A stretch of 64,000 nucleotides of DNA from Planctomycetaceae bacterium (GTDB taxonomy: Bacteria > Planctomycetota > Planctomycetia > Planctomycetales > Planctomycetaceae), in NCBI GenBank assembly GCA_020426505.1, contig JAGQPX010000116.1:1-64000 (forward strand), in the 5' to 3' direction. The stretch's first letter is position 1. Each line of letters begins with the position of its first letter. A program made the position numbers and the translations under genes. Below the pieces are notes generated by a model, which saw nothing but the letters and a program-made list of their open reading frames with translations, searched no databases and was not told the origin of the DNA. Below, in pieces: positions 35,195-44,252 of the stretch.

Positions 35195-35237
35195 TTGGTT
35201 GATTAGATGACTGGATGATTATCTGATTCCAATCATC
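35190..35237. repeat. Octamer-period repeat and hairpin at convergent gene ends
   Basis: Six consecutive octamers of the form GATGATTG, GTTGATTA, GATGACTG, GATGATTA, TCTGATTC, CAATCATC fill the gap between two convergent stops. The outer units GATGATTGG (35190-35198) and CCAATCATC (35229-35237) pair perfectly. The array overlaps the stop codon of the lipoprotein gene. Confidence 0.65.
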
Positions 35238-35241
35238 TCTC

Positions 35242-37779
35242 TCACGGCAACCCGTTCAGCTTGCGGAGGACCCACTCGGTCGTGAGAAGGGCGAAGCAGA
35301 GCAGCAGGACCAGCCAGTGGTCCCAGAGGGCAATCTCTTCCTGTGATGTTTCATGTTCGGTGACGTCCGTGAACAAAACGGGGATCTCATCAACTTCGTC
35401 GGGTAGAAAGAGTCGGCCGCCGGTCGCGTCAGCCAGTTGCTGTAGGAGATCGCGATTGGCGGCCAGTTCGGCAAGTTCGGTCGTCGGTGTCTCGATGACA
35501 ACCAACTCGGCTGACACGGTTTCATCGCCAAGGTCCGCATGGTCAACATGCAGCTCGACTCGGTACTCCCCCGCCAGAAGTCCCGTCGCTGTCCCTTCGT
35601 GAATGAATGTTCGCGAGTCTGTCGGCTTCAATGGAATCGTCAGCACAGGCCGGCTGCCCGGCTCTCCTTGAAGGGAATAGAACTCCGCACGTGCTTCGAG
35701 GTTGGGAAACTCGTTGAGAAAGCGTTGATTCCAACGGGCACGAATGAGAGCGTCCTCTCCGAGTGCGATCTCGGCCCGCTCAGGACCGAAACGGACATGC
35801 TCGTTACCCGCACTCGCCTTGAACTTGGCGGCCCATCTGGCGATCTGTCCCCAGAAGAGGTGATGGTACTGGTCGCCCGCACGATGCCGCCATCGCCAGG
35901 TGCTGTCGATCCCGATCCAGAGCACCTGCCCTGCCCCGACGTGTTGTTGCACGATCATCGCGTTCTGCCGTTCGAAGTCGAGCCCCCCCTGTCCTGTCTC
36001 GTCACGCAATGACGCCAGCACGGTCGCCGACGGCTTCGCGCGACCGGCAAGTCCCCAGGAATGACCGGGGAGAGAATCCCAGATGCGATTGTTCTCGTTG
36101 CGGTCCGCATCGAACTGCAGGAACTGTTCCCGCGCCCCCTCAGGAGTCAGCGTGAGGTGGAACCCGCGGACCATCGGCGGCTGCTGTTCATGTCGTCCAG
36201 GTTCTTCGATCTCCCGGACACGTTCCACTGGAAGTAACTGATCCACCAGCGGTAATTCAAACTCCTTCGGGAAATGGTGTTTCCCGGCTGTCAGGACAAC
36301 CGTGCCTCCCTCCTCCTGCACGAATTGTTCGAGCAACGTCCATCCACGTTCGGGGAGGTCGTTGGGTGAAATGTCTCCGACGATGACCGCGTCATAATTC
36401 GCAAACGGTGATTCGACGTCCCCGTCTCCATCGGCCGGCAGCGGCAATGCCCGGGGAAAGAACGTCTCTGGCAGCACTCCGAGGTACGGCTGGTGATAAA
36501 CGATCTTGTCGACCTCGACATGCGGGTCGCGACTGAGAGCATTGTCCAGAAAGCGAAACTCCCAGCGAGCGATGCCTTCGAGCAACAGCACGCGTGTGTC
36601 GTCGTCGATCACGTTGACCGAGAACGGTTTCTCATTGTTGTCCTCCCGTGTTTCCCCCGCTTGCGGTTCGACCCGCAGCACGTACTGTCGCCGTCCGATC
36701 TGTGTGGCATCGAGTTTAAACTCGACGTCAAGGGATCGATCGGTTGTGAGCATCGTTTGCGTTTGAGCATGCTCCGGGGCATCAATCGGTTCGAGCGTGA
36801 CCGTGACCTCTTCCCCGTCGAACCCGGGCGTCCGGATTTGGGCCGTGAGTTGAGCAGCATCATTCTCGTAGATCATCTCGGGGTAACTCAGTTCGCCGAT
36901 GGCCAGATCCTTCGGACGACGCTCCGATCCGATCATCACCGGATAGACAGGCACGGGCAGATTCCGGGCGCGAGCGAGCAGCCGTTCGGTATCCAGTGCT
37001 GCGTTGTCCTGCCCGTCGGTGAATAGCACGATCCCCGCCAGTGGACCTGCGGTGTCATCGCCGCCAGTCGACGTCACCCCGGTCATCAGGTCAGAAGTCC
37101 CAGTCTGAAGTGAATCACTTGGACTGTCGGTCAGTTCCGTCAGCGTCGCCTCATCTGCAAGCTCAGACTTGCCGGCGAAGACCTGCATCTCGACCTGAGC
37201 CAGTTCTGTGAGCTCTTTCTGCAGCGATGACGGTCCATTGCTGATCAGACGTCGCGCCACTTCCCTGCGAGGCGTCTGTTCGAGAGACTCCATCATCTCA
37301 TTGAGTTGCTGCCGACGAGCGGACGCTAGCTCCTCACGCTCAGTTGCACTGTTGGCTTCCCCCTCATCGACCCATTCCGGCTCACGGTCGTCGTCGAATG
37401 CTTCCTGCCAGCGATCGAGGCGGGCATCGACCGAGTCATTACCAATCATGTTCATGGCCCGCAGCCAGCGGAGACGTTCACCCTGCGTTGCCTGCTTGTC
37501 GACCGTGCTCATGCTGTCGGATACGTCGAGCGAGATGAGGACGCGACCGGTCTCCGTCCGGTCCATGGTCCACGTAATCACCGGCTCCAACAACGTCAGG
37601 AACACGGCCGCGACCACTGCCAATCTCAACACGAGCAGCGTCAATCCGAGCCGTCGCTCCACCAGTCGCCGCTCATACCGCGACAGCAGCCCAATGCAGG
37701 CCACGCACACAATCACCGTCACAACCAGCATCACCAGCCAGCCGGTATCGTTCAGCGAATTGAAAGCGAAGTGACGCAC
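35242..37779 (-). CDS. Large membrane VWA protein
   Basis: An 845-residue protein with two N-terminal membrane helices (LVMLVVTVIVCVACIGLL and LVLRLAVVAAVFLTLLEPVI), then a VWA domain (VLISLDVSDSMSTVDKQ as MIDAS, GIVLFTDGQDNA later) interrupted by a Glu/Arg-rich helical insert. Next come an Ig-like part and a glutamine-amidotransferase-like domain (FANYDAVIVGDISPNDLPER, GGTVVLTAGKHHFP), and a C-terminal helix (WLVLLLCFALLTTEWVL). This is the partner type often found with MoxR clusters, but here it stands alone. The start is uncertain: GTG 37779 fits the membrane N-terminus, but ATG 37914 is in frame without signal-like sequence. Confidence 0.82.
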   Translation of the reverse strand: MRHFAFNSLNDTGWLVMLVVTVIVCVACIGLLSRYERRLVERRLGLTLLVLRLAVVAAVFLTLLEPVITWTMDRTETGRVLISLDVSDSMSTVDKQATQGERLRWLRAMNMIGNDSVDARLDRWQEAFDDDREPEWVDEGEANSATEREELASARRQQLNEMMESLEQTPRREVARRLISNGPSSLQKELTELAQVEMQVFAGKSELADEATLTELTDSPSDSLQTGTSDLMTGVTSTGGDDTAGPLAGIVLFTDGQDNAALDTERLLARARNLPVPVYPVMIGSERRPKDLAIGELSYPEMIYENDAAQLTAQIRTPGFDGEEVTVTLEPIDAPEHAQTQTMLTTDRSLDVEFKLDATQIGRRQYVLRVEPQAGETREDNNEKPFSVNVIDDDTRVLLLEGIARWEFRFLDNALSRDPHVEVDKIVYHQPYLGVLPETFFPRALPLPADGDGDVESPFANYDAVIVGDISPNDLPERGWTLLEQFVQEEGGTVVLTAGKHHFPKEFELPLVDQLLPVERVREIEEPGRHEQQPPMVRGFHLTLTPEGAREQFLQFDADRNENNRIWDSLPGHSWGLAGRAKPSATVLASLRDETGQGGLDFERQNAMIVQQHVGAGQVLWIGIDSTWRWRHRAGDQYHHLFWGQIARWAAKFKASAGNEHVRFGPERAEIALGEDALIRARWNQRFLNEFPNLEARAEFYSLQGEPGSRPVLTIPLKPTDSRTFIHEGTATGLLAGEYRVELHVDHADLGDETVSAELVVIETPTTELAELAANRDLLQQLADATGGRLFLPDEVDEIPVLFTDVTEHETSQEEIALWDHWLVLLLCFALLTTEWVLRKLNGLP

Positions 37780-37783
37780 GTGG

Positions 37784-38014
37784 GAAGGAGGGAGTAGGGA
37801 GTAGGACAAATTGGGACTCACACGATCAACAAATCGTGCACATACGCTGAGGGAAATCAGTGTAGCGTCCTCAACGACGGAACATCCACGATTCGTACGT
37901 CGCGAGACGTCCAATCGATGTCACAGCAAGTCGCTCAAAAAGATTGAACAGACACTACCTCTCTACACCACCCAAGCCACAATCGACTACTCCCTACTCC
38001 CTACTCCCTATTGC
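37784..38014. repeat. GGGAGTA repeat arms bracketing a spacer
   Basis: The 240-bp spacer between ClC and VWA genes is framed by inverted short-period arrays. Left: GGAGGGAGTAGGGAGTAGGA (37787-37806). Right: TACTCCCTACTCCCTACTCC starting 37988, plus CTATT. The word length is 7. About 180 bp of unremarkable sequence separates the arms. Confidence 0.6.
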
Positions 38015-38019
38015 CTCTC

Positions 38020-39912
38020 TTATCCCTCCTCCTGCGCGCGCTTGTACTCCATCAACCGCCGATTGTAGAACGCGATCGTGTCCTTGTGTCGGAGCGTGCC
38101 GAGAAGTTTGCGGGGGTTTTCGGGGTCGACGACCGGAAGTTCGTCGATCGCAACAGCCGTGAAGGCGCGCATCGCGACGTTGAGGTCGTCGTCGGGCGAG
38201 ACGCTGACCACGTTAGGGTTCATCACATCGTTCGCGGTGGCGAGTTTCCAGATGATTTCGTCATACAGATATGAACGAACGTCATCCCCGGAGAAGATGC
38301 CGACCATCTCGCCGGCCTCGTTGACGACCGGGAAATAGTGCTGTTTGGTGGTCGAGAGGGCATGCACGATTTGATGCAGCTGCATCGACTCCGGAATGCG
38401 GAGGATGCTCCGCTTGCGGTCGTACACCTCTGCGACTGTGAGCCCTTCGAGAATGTCGACCAGGAAATCTCCCCGGTGTGCGGGCGACTCCAGCCGCGTG
38501 GGGACCTGCTTCGAGTACAGCTTCCAGCGACGGCTCATCATGAAACAGAGTGTCGAAACCCACATTGTGGGTAACAACAGTTCGTATCCGCCCGTCATCT
38601 CGGAGACCATGATGATTGTCGAGAACGGAGCATGAGCACAGCCGGCGAAGAAGCCTGCCATCCCCACGATCGCGTATGCCTCCGGTTGTTTGACCAGATC
38701 GGGCGACAGGCGATGAAACCATTGTCCCACTGCTCCGCCGAGACAGCCGCCGATGACCATCGACGGACCAAACACGCCCCCCGATCCGCCCGAGCTAATC
38801 GTCAGAGATGTTGTCAGGATCTTGATCAGTGCAATGACCAACAGTAGACGAATCCCGACGCCGGACGTGTCAGTCACCGCATCCTGGAGAGTGCCATAAC
38901 CCGTGCTCAGCACGGCGAGCACGCGACGATCTTCGCCGAAGTAGAGAAACAGCCCCACGCCAACACACCCGGCGAGTGCTGCCCCGATCGCCGGCTTGAT
39001 ATGTGGCGGGATCGGGATCTTCTTGAACAGTTGATGCGTTCCATAAAACACTTTGATGTAAAGGACACCCACCGCCACCAGAATCACGCCCAGCGCGGCA
39101 TAGGGAATCAACTCCATCGTCGAGGCAGGCGCGAGATCGGGCCGCAAGGAGAACAGCGGCGCATAGCGAATGTGTGCGGGTAGCGAGAGGCAATAGACGC
39201 TGTAACCGATGATCGACGCAGTCGCCGCCGGGATGACAACGTCCGCTTCAAAGTCCGACTCGCTGTAGAGAATCTCCGCTGCGAACAGGGCGCCCGCCAA
39301 TGGAGCGCGGAAGATCGCGCCGACTCCCGCGCCCATCCCGGCAGCGAGCATAATCCGTCGATCGCGCGGCGAGAGCTTCAGCATTGTCGCCAGGACTGAG
39401 CCAAAACCGGCCCCGATCTGCGCAATCGGGCCCTCACGCCCGGCTGAGCCTCCCGTGCCGATCGTGATTGCCGACGCGAGCGTCTTGATCAGCGGGATGC
39501 GAGCCCGGATAAAGCCTCGCTTATTGTGAAAAGCATCAATGGCCGCATCTGTGCCATGCCCCTCAGCATCCGGGGCAAACGTGTAGACGAGAAAACCGGA
39601 GAGCAGTCCGCCGACGGTCATCACCCCAACGATCAACCACGGCGACGACGTCAGTGCCTCCCCCGCTGTCTCTCCGTGCGGTCCGAAGACGCTGTGCTCG
39701 CCCATCGCTTCGCGGGGAGCATACTCCGCAAAATGCACCAGCGACACCTGCGTCACAATCTGTCCGGCGAGGTGAAACAGGATGGCTCCGACCCCCGCAA
39801 CGACTCCGACCAGGATCGAAAGCACGATCCACTTGCCGGACGCCTTGACGTCAAACGTGTTGAGAAGTTTCTGAAGCCGATTCACCTGAAAGCAATCCCC
39901 GGGAGGGCACAT
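38020..39912 (-). CDS. ClC-type chloride channel/transporter with CBS pair
   Basis: A 630-residue ClC protein. The selectivity motifs are visible: GTGGSAGREGPIAQIGAGFG and GSGGVFGPSMVIGGCLGG, with GAIFRAPLAGALFAAEIL between. The gating Glu is the one in GREGP. After the membrane part two CBS domains follow (RKRSILRIPESMQLHQIVHA with YFPVVNEAGEMVGIFSGDD; MNPNVVSVSPDDDLNVAM with LPVVDPENPRKLLGTL), which bind adenine nucleotides in other members. Whether it is a channel or Cl-/H+ antiporter cannot be decided. The start may also be GTG 39882. Confidence 0.93.
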   Translation of the reverse strand: MCPPGDCFQVNRLQKLLNTFDVKASGKWIVLSILVGVVAGVGAILFHLAGQIVTQVSLVHFAEYAPREAMGEHSVFGPHGETAGEALTSSPWLIVGVMTVGGLLSGFLVYTFAPDAEGHGTDAAIDAFHNKRGFIRARIPLIKTLASAITIGTGGSAGREGPIAQIGAGFGSVLATMLKLSPRDRRIMLAAGMGAGVGAIFRAPLAGALFAAEILYSESDFEADVVIPAATASIIGYSVYCLSLPAHIRYAPLFSLRPDLAPASTMELIPYAALGVILVAVGVLYIKVFYGTHQLFKKIPIPPHIKPAIGAALAGCVGVGLFLYFGEDRRVLAVLSTGYGTLQDAVTDTSGVGIRLLLVIALIKILTTSLTISSGGSGGVFGPSMVIGGCLGGAVGQWFHRLSPDLVKQPEAYAIVGMAGFFAGCAHAPFSTIIMVSEMTGGYELLLPTMWVSTLCFMMSRRWKLYSKQVPTRLESPAHRGDFLVDILEGLTVAEVYDRKRSILRIPESMQLHQIVHALSTTKQHYFPVVNEAGEMVGIFSGDDVRSYLYDEIIWKLATANDVMNPNVVSVSPDDDLNVAMRAFTAVAIDELPVVDPENPRKLLGTLRHKDTIAFYNRRLMEYKRAQEEG

Positions 39913-40098
39913 GAGGGCAAGTTGCCCCTCGTGTCAAACAGGCGATTGTCGGTCACACCGGGAGACTTGCAAGGGAACGAACGCAGAATCCATGATTGAT
40001 CTCGAATTGAAGTCGCCGGGGGCAATTACGTCCGCTGTACGATTTCAGGTAAACTTGACGCTGCCACATTCCACCCATCAATCAAAGGACGACACATC

Positions 40099-40947
40099 AT
40101 GCAATGCCGATTGTGGTGCCTTGCCCTGATCACGATTCTGTCAGGCCTGGTGAGTTTCGTCGCGAGAACCGACGCTGCGGACGCACCTGACTCGATGAAA
40201 ACGGTCCGTATTGCCGGCATCGTCTTGAAGTGGATTCAGGGGGACAAACCGGCGAATCTTGAGCGGGCGGAGGTCATGATCCGAGAGGCCGCAGCCGGTG
40301 GGGCGGAGATTGTCTGTACGACCGAGTGCTTTCTCGATGGCTATGCGATCAAGGACAAAAGTATTCCACTCGAGGAGTATCGAGCCCTCGGCGAGCAAAT
40401 CCCCGGCGGACACTATTACGAACGGCTGGCCAAACTGGCGGACGAGTTGGACATCCGTCTGGTCGCGGGCATGCTCGAAGCTGACGGTGAGCACCGCTTC
40501 AACACGGCTGTGTTCATCGGCCCAGATGGTTCACTCATCGGCAAGTACCACAAGCACAAACTCGATCACGAGATCCTCCGCAACACGCCGGGCGACGAGT
40601 ATTCGGTCTTCCCGTCGCCGCACGGCAACGTGGGCCTCATGATCTGTGCAGATCGACGCGTCCCCGATCTCGTCAAGCAACTCTGCACGAACGGAGCCGA
40701 CATCCTGATCTGCCCGTCCGGCGGCATGTTCGGCCCTCGCAGTAACGATCCGATCGTGCAATCACGCTCGAAAGAGAATGGCAAGCACATCGTCTTCGTG
40801 CATCCGGCTGAGTTTCTCGTGACCGGTCCCGATGGCGAGCTCGTCGAGAGCACGATCCTGGGAGACCGGTTGGGAGTCGACCCGGAACAGGTCGACAGCG
40901 AACTTGACAGCCGACGCGTGTTCTACTTCGACCTGCCAGTCGAGTGA
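40099..40947 (+). CDS. Exported carbon-nitrogen hydrolase (nitrilase superfamily)
   Basis: A 282-residue nitrilase-superfamily protein. Its three catalytic residues are in IVCTTECFLDGYAI (Glu), GKYHKHKL (Lys) and LMICADRRVPDLV (Cys). Members hydrolyse amides or nitriles, often N-carbamoyl compounds. Unusually, an N-terminal signal peptide precedes the domain (WCLALITILSGLVSFVA), so the enzyme should act outside the cytoplasm. The CADRR version of the Cys motif fits ureidopropionase-like groups only loosely. It is divergent from the ClC gene. The substrate is unknown. Confidence 0.88.
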   Translation: MQCRLWCLALITILSGLVSFVARTDAADAPDSMKTVRIAGIVLKWIQGDKPANLERAEVMIREAAAGGAEIVCTTECFLDGYAIKDKSIPLEEYRALGEQIPGGHYYERLAKLADELDIRLVAGMLEADGEHRFNTAVFIGPDGSLIGKYHKHKLDHEILRNTPGDEYSVFPSPHGNVGLMICADRRVPDLVKQLCTNGADILICPSGGMFGPRSNDPIVQSRSKENGKHIVFVHPAEFLVTGPDGELVESTILGDRLGVDPEQVDSELDSRRVFYFDLPVE

Positions 40948-40951
40948 ATGA

Positions 40952-41407
40952 TCAGTCCGCGACAAAGTGCAATCGCAGGTTTCGCAAGATGCCCTGTGCA
41001 CGACGATGAAAGTCGCGACGCGGAAACGTCATTGAGACGGGCCGAATGTCGACGTTGACGACGGATCGGCGAGCCGTTGCCTTCTTCCACGTCGGCAAGT
41101 CGTCACCCGGATCGGCGAAGTCGAGCCGTACGCGAACAGGACGACGGCGTTCGTCACCGTGCCAGATGCGGGAGTACCACGGGCGTCCCAACTGCATCAC
41201 GATGTGATGATCGGACACCTCCTCGATCTCCGCCCGCTGATCCTCAATAAAACCGAGTAACTTCAGCATCAGCATGCCCCCCACTTTGCACGTGAGGAAC
41301 TGACTCTGCACGACACGCCGTCTTGAAGCGCTGGCGGCATTTTCACCTGACAATTCAGTGTTGAGGATCGGCTCCGAATTCTCGCGATAGGTGACGGTGG
41401 CAGGCAT
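40952..41407 (-). CDS. Conserved-looking hypothetical protein
   Basis: A 151-residue protein that I do not recognise. It includes VVQSQFLTCKVGGMLMLKLL, EVSDHHIVMQLGRPWYSRIW and RVRLDFADPGDDLPTWK, and ends in the basic stretch FPRRDFHRRAQGILRNLR. No signal peptide or membrane helix is present. The frame remains open upstream to a GTG at 41506 with further starts at 41464; codon use in that extension is poorer, so I prefer 41407. It is convergent with the nitrilase gene (4 bp between stops). Confidence 0.5.
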   Translation of the reverse strand: MPATVTYRENSEPILNTELSGENAASASRRRVVQSQFLTCKVGGMLMLKLLGFIEDQRAEIEEVSDHHIVMQLGRPWYSRIWHGDERRRPVRVRLDFADPGDDLPTWKKATARRSVVNVDIRPVSMTFPRRDFHRRAQGILRNLRLHFVAD

Positions 41408-41824
41408 GGGATCGATGGGCACGAAGAGGCATGAGGGATGGTGGTGGGGCTGACTCCTGAACATGCGATCGTCGTGCCATACAATCAGAGTAGTTGATTG
41501 CGACACAGTCGAACGCTGTAACCTCCGATAAGTTCTTTCGATTCATCGACGTGATGGTCACGGCCATACTTGATGTGTTTCGTCAACACGTTGCCATGCG
41601 GCAACATCGATGTTGCCACAGTCCCTCGTTCGTCTCGGAGACGTTTGTTCGTCTTTCACAATCCGACGGCTCCGCCGTCGAACGAACATGCGCAGTCCGA
41701 CGAACCGGGCATGAACTCGATACGAACGAGAATTGTCTGGCCTCGGTTCGACAGCGGAGCTGTCGGCTTGGGATTGCGGTCACATGACGTCTCGCGTGAC
41801 GGACGTGTTCCGTACGAAATTGGC
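41408..41824. other. Intergenic stretch with REP-like pair
   Basis: Apart from a possible 5' extension of the preceding gene, these 417 bp carry no coding frame I believe in. They hold the facing pair of REP-like hairpins at 41655-41780. Confidence 0.5.
41655..41780. repeat. Second head-to-head pair of REP-like hairpins
   Basis: Left copy (41655-41687, minus) has stem CGACGGC/GCCGTCG at 41664-41670 and 41674-41680. Right copy (41746-41780, plus) has CGACAGC/GCTGTCG at 41749-41755 and 41759-41765, loop GGA, then GCTTGGGATTGCGG. Both stems are perfect, yet they differ by one G-C to A-T pair, a compensatory change. The two copies are about 60 bp apart, as in the pair at 2961-3073. Confidence 0.75.
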
Positions 41825-42670
41825 TCAGGGTCGCGGCACACGCCAGAGGCCCGACCAGCGCGACGTGAAGAATTCGCCGATCGGGATGCGGAGGTCGTCT
41901 GCGTGCTTGTCGATCGACTTTTGTGCTTTCTTGCGGATCGACTTCTCCTGAGTTTGCAGCAACTCCTCAATGACGTCTTCCAGCCCTGACCCGATCTCAC
42001 GCACAACGGGTCCTTGTGCCTTGCCGAATTTGTTGACGTCGAGGTCGGGCATGGCGAGATCAATCGCATGCACGGTCGGTGAGAGGACGATCACGGGTGA
42101 CGATGTCTCTTCGTCTGTCTCCAGAGTGATCTTCAACGAGCAGGCTGCATGCACATGCAACGTCGCGTCTGCGTCCATGCTGCCGTTGAGCAGTTTGACG
42201 CCCAGGTTCCAATGCTCGAAACGTGCCTCGACGTTGGCCCGCGTGCCGACGTGCAGGTCCCAACGAAACTCGCCATTGGCGGGCGACCGCAAATTGTCGA
42301 TTCGCAGATGCAGCGTCTCCTGCGGGTCGAGCAGTGTGACCACGTAACGTCGCCAGAACCCGTGCCTCACCGCCCGCTCACGCTTCGAGATGCGAGGCAG
42401 ACCCCGTTTGGTCTCAATATCGAGCCCGTTGACGACCGTCTTGCGTTTGCCCCAGTGCTTGTCGTCCTCAAACTCATGTGGGATCGCCTCTCGCACGATC
42501 GTCTCCACGAGATTCGAGAGACGTTCGTCAGCGGTCGGCTCGGATGACGCCACGGCCACGGATGAAACATCTCGGGAGGGCGTGACGCCTGCCGAGCCGC
42601 AGTCGTCAGCTCTCACGGCGCTCGCCACGGGAATCGTCATACAACCGAGGAGTAGAACAGAAGCACGCAT
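41825..42670 (-). CDS. Secreted hypothetical protein
   Basis: This 281-residue protein starts with a signal peptide (MRASVLLLGCMTIPVASAVRA). The mature part has RLSNLVETIVREAIPHEFED, KTVVNGLDIETKRGLPRI, a beta-rich middle (EARFEHWNLGVKLLNGSMD, LHVHAACSLKITLETDEE) and an amphipathic C-terminal helix (LEDVIEELLQTQEKSIRKKA). No known motif is recognised. The neighbours give no hint: the REP pair lies downstream, and a PQQ propeller gene lies upstream on the same strand. Confidence 0.65.
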   Translation of the reverse strand: MRASVLLLGCMTIPVASAVRADDCGSAGVTPSRDVSSVAVASSEPTADERLSNLVETIVREAIPHEFEDDKHWGKRKTVVNGLDIETKRGLPRISKRERAVRHGFWRRYVVTLLDPQETLHLRIDNLRSPANGEFRWDLHVGTRANVEARFEHWNLGVKLLNGSMDADATLHVHAACSLKITLETDEETSSPVIVLSPTVHAIDLAMPDLDVNKFGKAQGPVVREIGSGLEDVIEELLQTQEKSIRKKAQKSIDKHADDLRIPIGEFFTSRWSGLWRVPRP

Positions 42671-42742
42671 GACCGCCGATCCCTGGAACAGAACGGCGGC
42701 ATGATACCGAGTCGCTGATCTCAGACCAGAGCAATCGTCACA

Positions 42743-43987
42743 TCAACGGCTCGACTCGCCAATGCGGTACAGGTGAGTCCGTGTGCGGACGAAGAGGGCT
42801 CCGTTGGCGATGGCGGGGGATGCGAGGCAGCCGGCGTCGAGCTTGTTCTGAGCAAGCACTTCCGCCTCGCGACCGGTGGCCAGTACGGTGGCATCGCCCT
42901 CCTCGCTGAAGACGTAGATCCGACCATCAGCGTACACCGGTGATGCCGAGTAGTTGCCGCCGAGGCGATGTTTCCAGACTTCGTCACCCGTCTCGGTATC
43001 GAGGCACATCGCCACTCCCTGATCGTGGATGAGGTACAGCAGGCCGTCGATGTAGAGAGGCGACGGCTTGGACGGCATGCCCTTCGTTTTCCGCCAGAGG
43101 ATGTGCGTGTCGGTCACGTCCCCCTGCCCGGTCGGGTCGACTGCCAGCATCTCCGCTCGGCCAAAGCCGGTCGTGAGAAACAGTGTCCCCTGCTCGTACA
43201 GCGGTCGGCAGGCGATGGAGTGTTGATCGAATCGAATCCGCCAGATCTCCTCGCCGGTGTGGGCGTCATAAGCAAACGCACCTTTCGCGGACGGGCTGAA
43301 CAGCTGCGTCTGCCCGTTGACGTCGATCACGATCGGCGTGCCGTACGCCTTCTTGTGATCACCATTGGTCGTGCCGAAGTCTGTCGGCCGGGGCGTCTTC
43401 CAGACAGTGTCTCCCGTCTGTGTGTCGAGGGCGATGACGTACTGATAGTCGAAACCGTCGTAGTGACAGATCAGCATGTCATCGTAGAGAATGGGCGACG
43501 AGCCGGAGCCGCGGTAGTGGTCACATTCGAGATCACGACGTGTCCAGAGGACGTCGAATGTTTCGCGATCAATGCACGCGGTCCCTGCACTCCCCCAACA
43601 GAGATAGGCCCGCTGCTCATCAAGCACGGGCGTCGGCGATGCGTGACTGTTGAACTCGTAGTTCTCCTGCGGGATCGCGGTGTGAAACAGTAACTCATCG
43701 CGGATGACTTCGCCGGAATTGGTGTCCAGCACGAGATACGACAGTTCGTGTCCATCGCCGCTGGCGGTGGTCAGCCAGATTCGATCGCCCCAGATGACCG
43801 GCGATGACCACGCCCGTCCCTGAATGGCCGTCTTCCATGCGATGTTCTCGTTCTCACTCCACGTCACCGGGAGACCCGTGTCATCCGCCCGACCGTCAGC
43901 CGTCGGACCACGGAACTCGGGCCATCGGTCCCCCGCACGTGCGGACGACAGCATAAACGTGAGGACGAGTAACCCGGTCAATCGCAT
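42743..43987 (-). CDS. Secreted PQQ-like beta-propeller protein
   Basis: A 414-residue propeller with signal peptide (LLVLTFMLSSARA) and the standard opening RWPEFRGPTADGRADDTGLP. The blades read LDTNSGEVIRDELLF, IDRETFDVLWTRRD, LDTQTGDTVWKTPRP and LDTETGDEVWKHRLGGN. The middle holds SHASPTPVLDEQRAYLCWGS, close in order to the propeller at 9067 ([22 protein letters not shown]), so these are paralogues. Its role may be scaffolding or quinoprotein-like oxidation; I see no proof of PQQ binding. It is divergent from the TPR gene. Confidence 0.85.
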   Translation of the reverse strand: MRLTGLLVLTFMLSSARAGDRWPEFRGPTADGRADDTGLPVTWSENENIAWKTAIQGRAWSSPVIWGDRIWLTTASGDGHELSYLVLDTNSGEVIRDELLFHTAIPQENYEFNSHASPTPVLDEQRAYLCWGSAGTACIDRETFDVLWTRRDLECDHYRGSGSSPILYDDMLICHYDGFDYQYVIALDTQTGDTVWKTPRPTDFGTTNGDHKKAYGTPIVIDVNGQTQLFSPSAKGAFAYDAHTGEEIWRIRFDQHSIACRPLYEQGTLFLTTGFGRAEMLAVDPTGQGDVTDTHILWRKTKGMPSKPSPLYIDGLLYLIHDQGVAMCLDTETGDEVWKHRLGGNYSASPVYADGRIYVFSEEGDATVLATGREAEVLAQNKLDAGCLASPAIANGALFVRTRTHLYRIGESSR

Positions 43988-44252
43988 GTCGGTCTCCCAA
44001 TCAGTCCAGTGACAGTCCGATCATCATAGCTGGTGACGTGACGCGTGTTGATCGTTCAGCGAAGGTCTACCTGCTATCCGAGTTGGGGAGACAGTAACGA
44101 ATGAGCCGCGCGGGCCTGTCACATCTGTTGAGAGTGAACAATTCGGTTCAACTGATCGTCTGAATCAGCATCGAATCGAGACGAGTCGCCTGCGGCTCCG
44201 ATGCCAAGAGAAAGGTTTTCCTGATCTCGAACGTCGGCCAAACGTGAATCGC

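Noticed and set aside
37988-38014. CRISPR-like direct repeats at TACTCCC
   Set aside because: The unit is 7 bp without spacers, so this is a short-period array and not a CRISPR.
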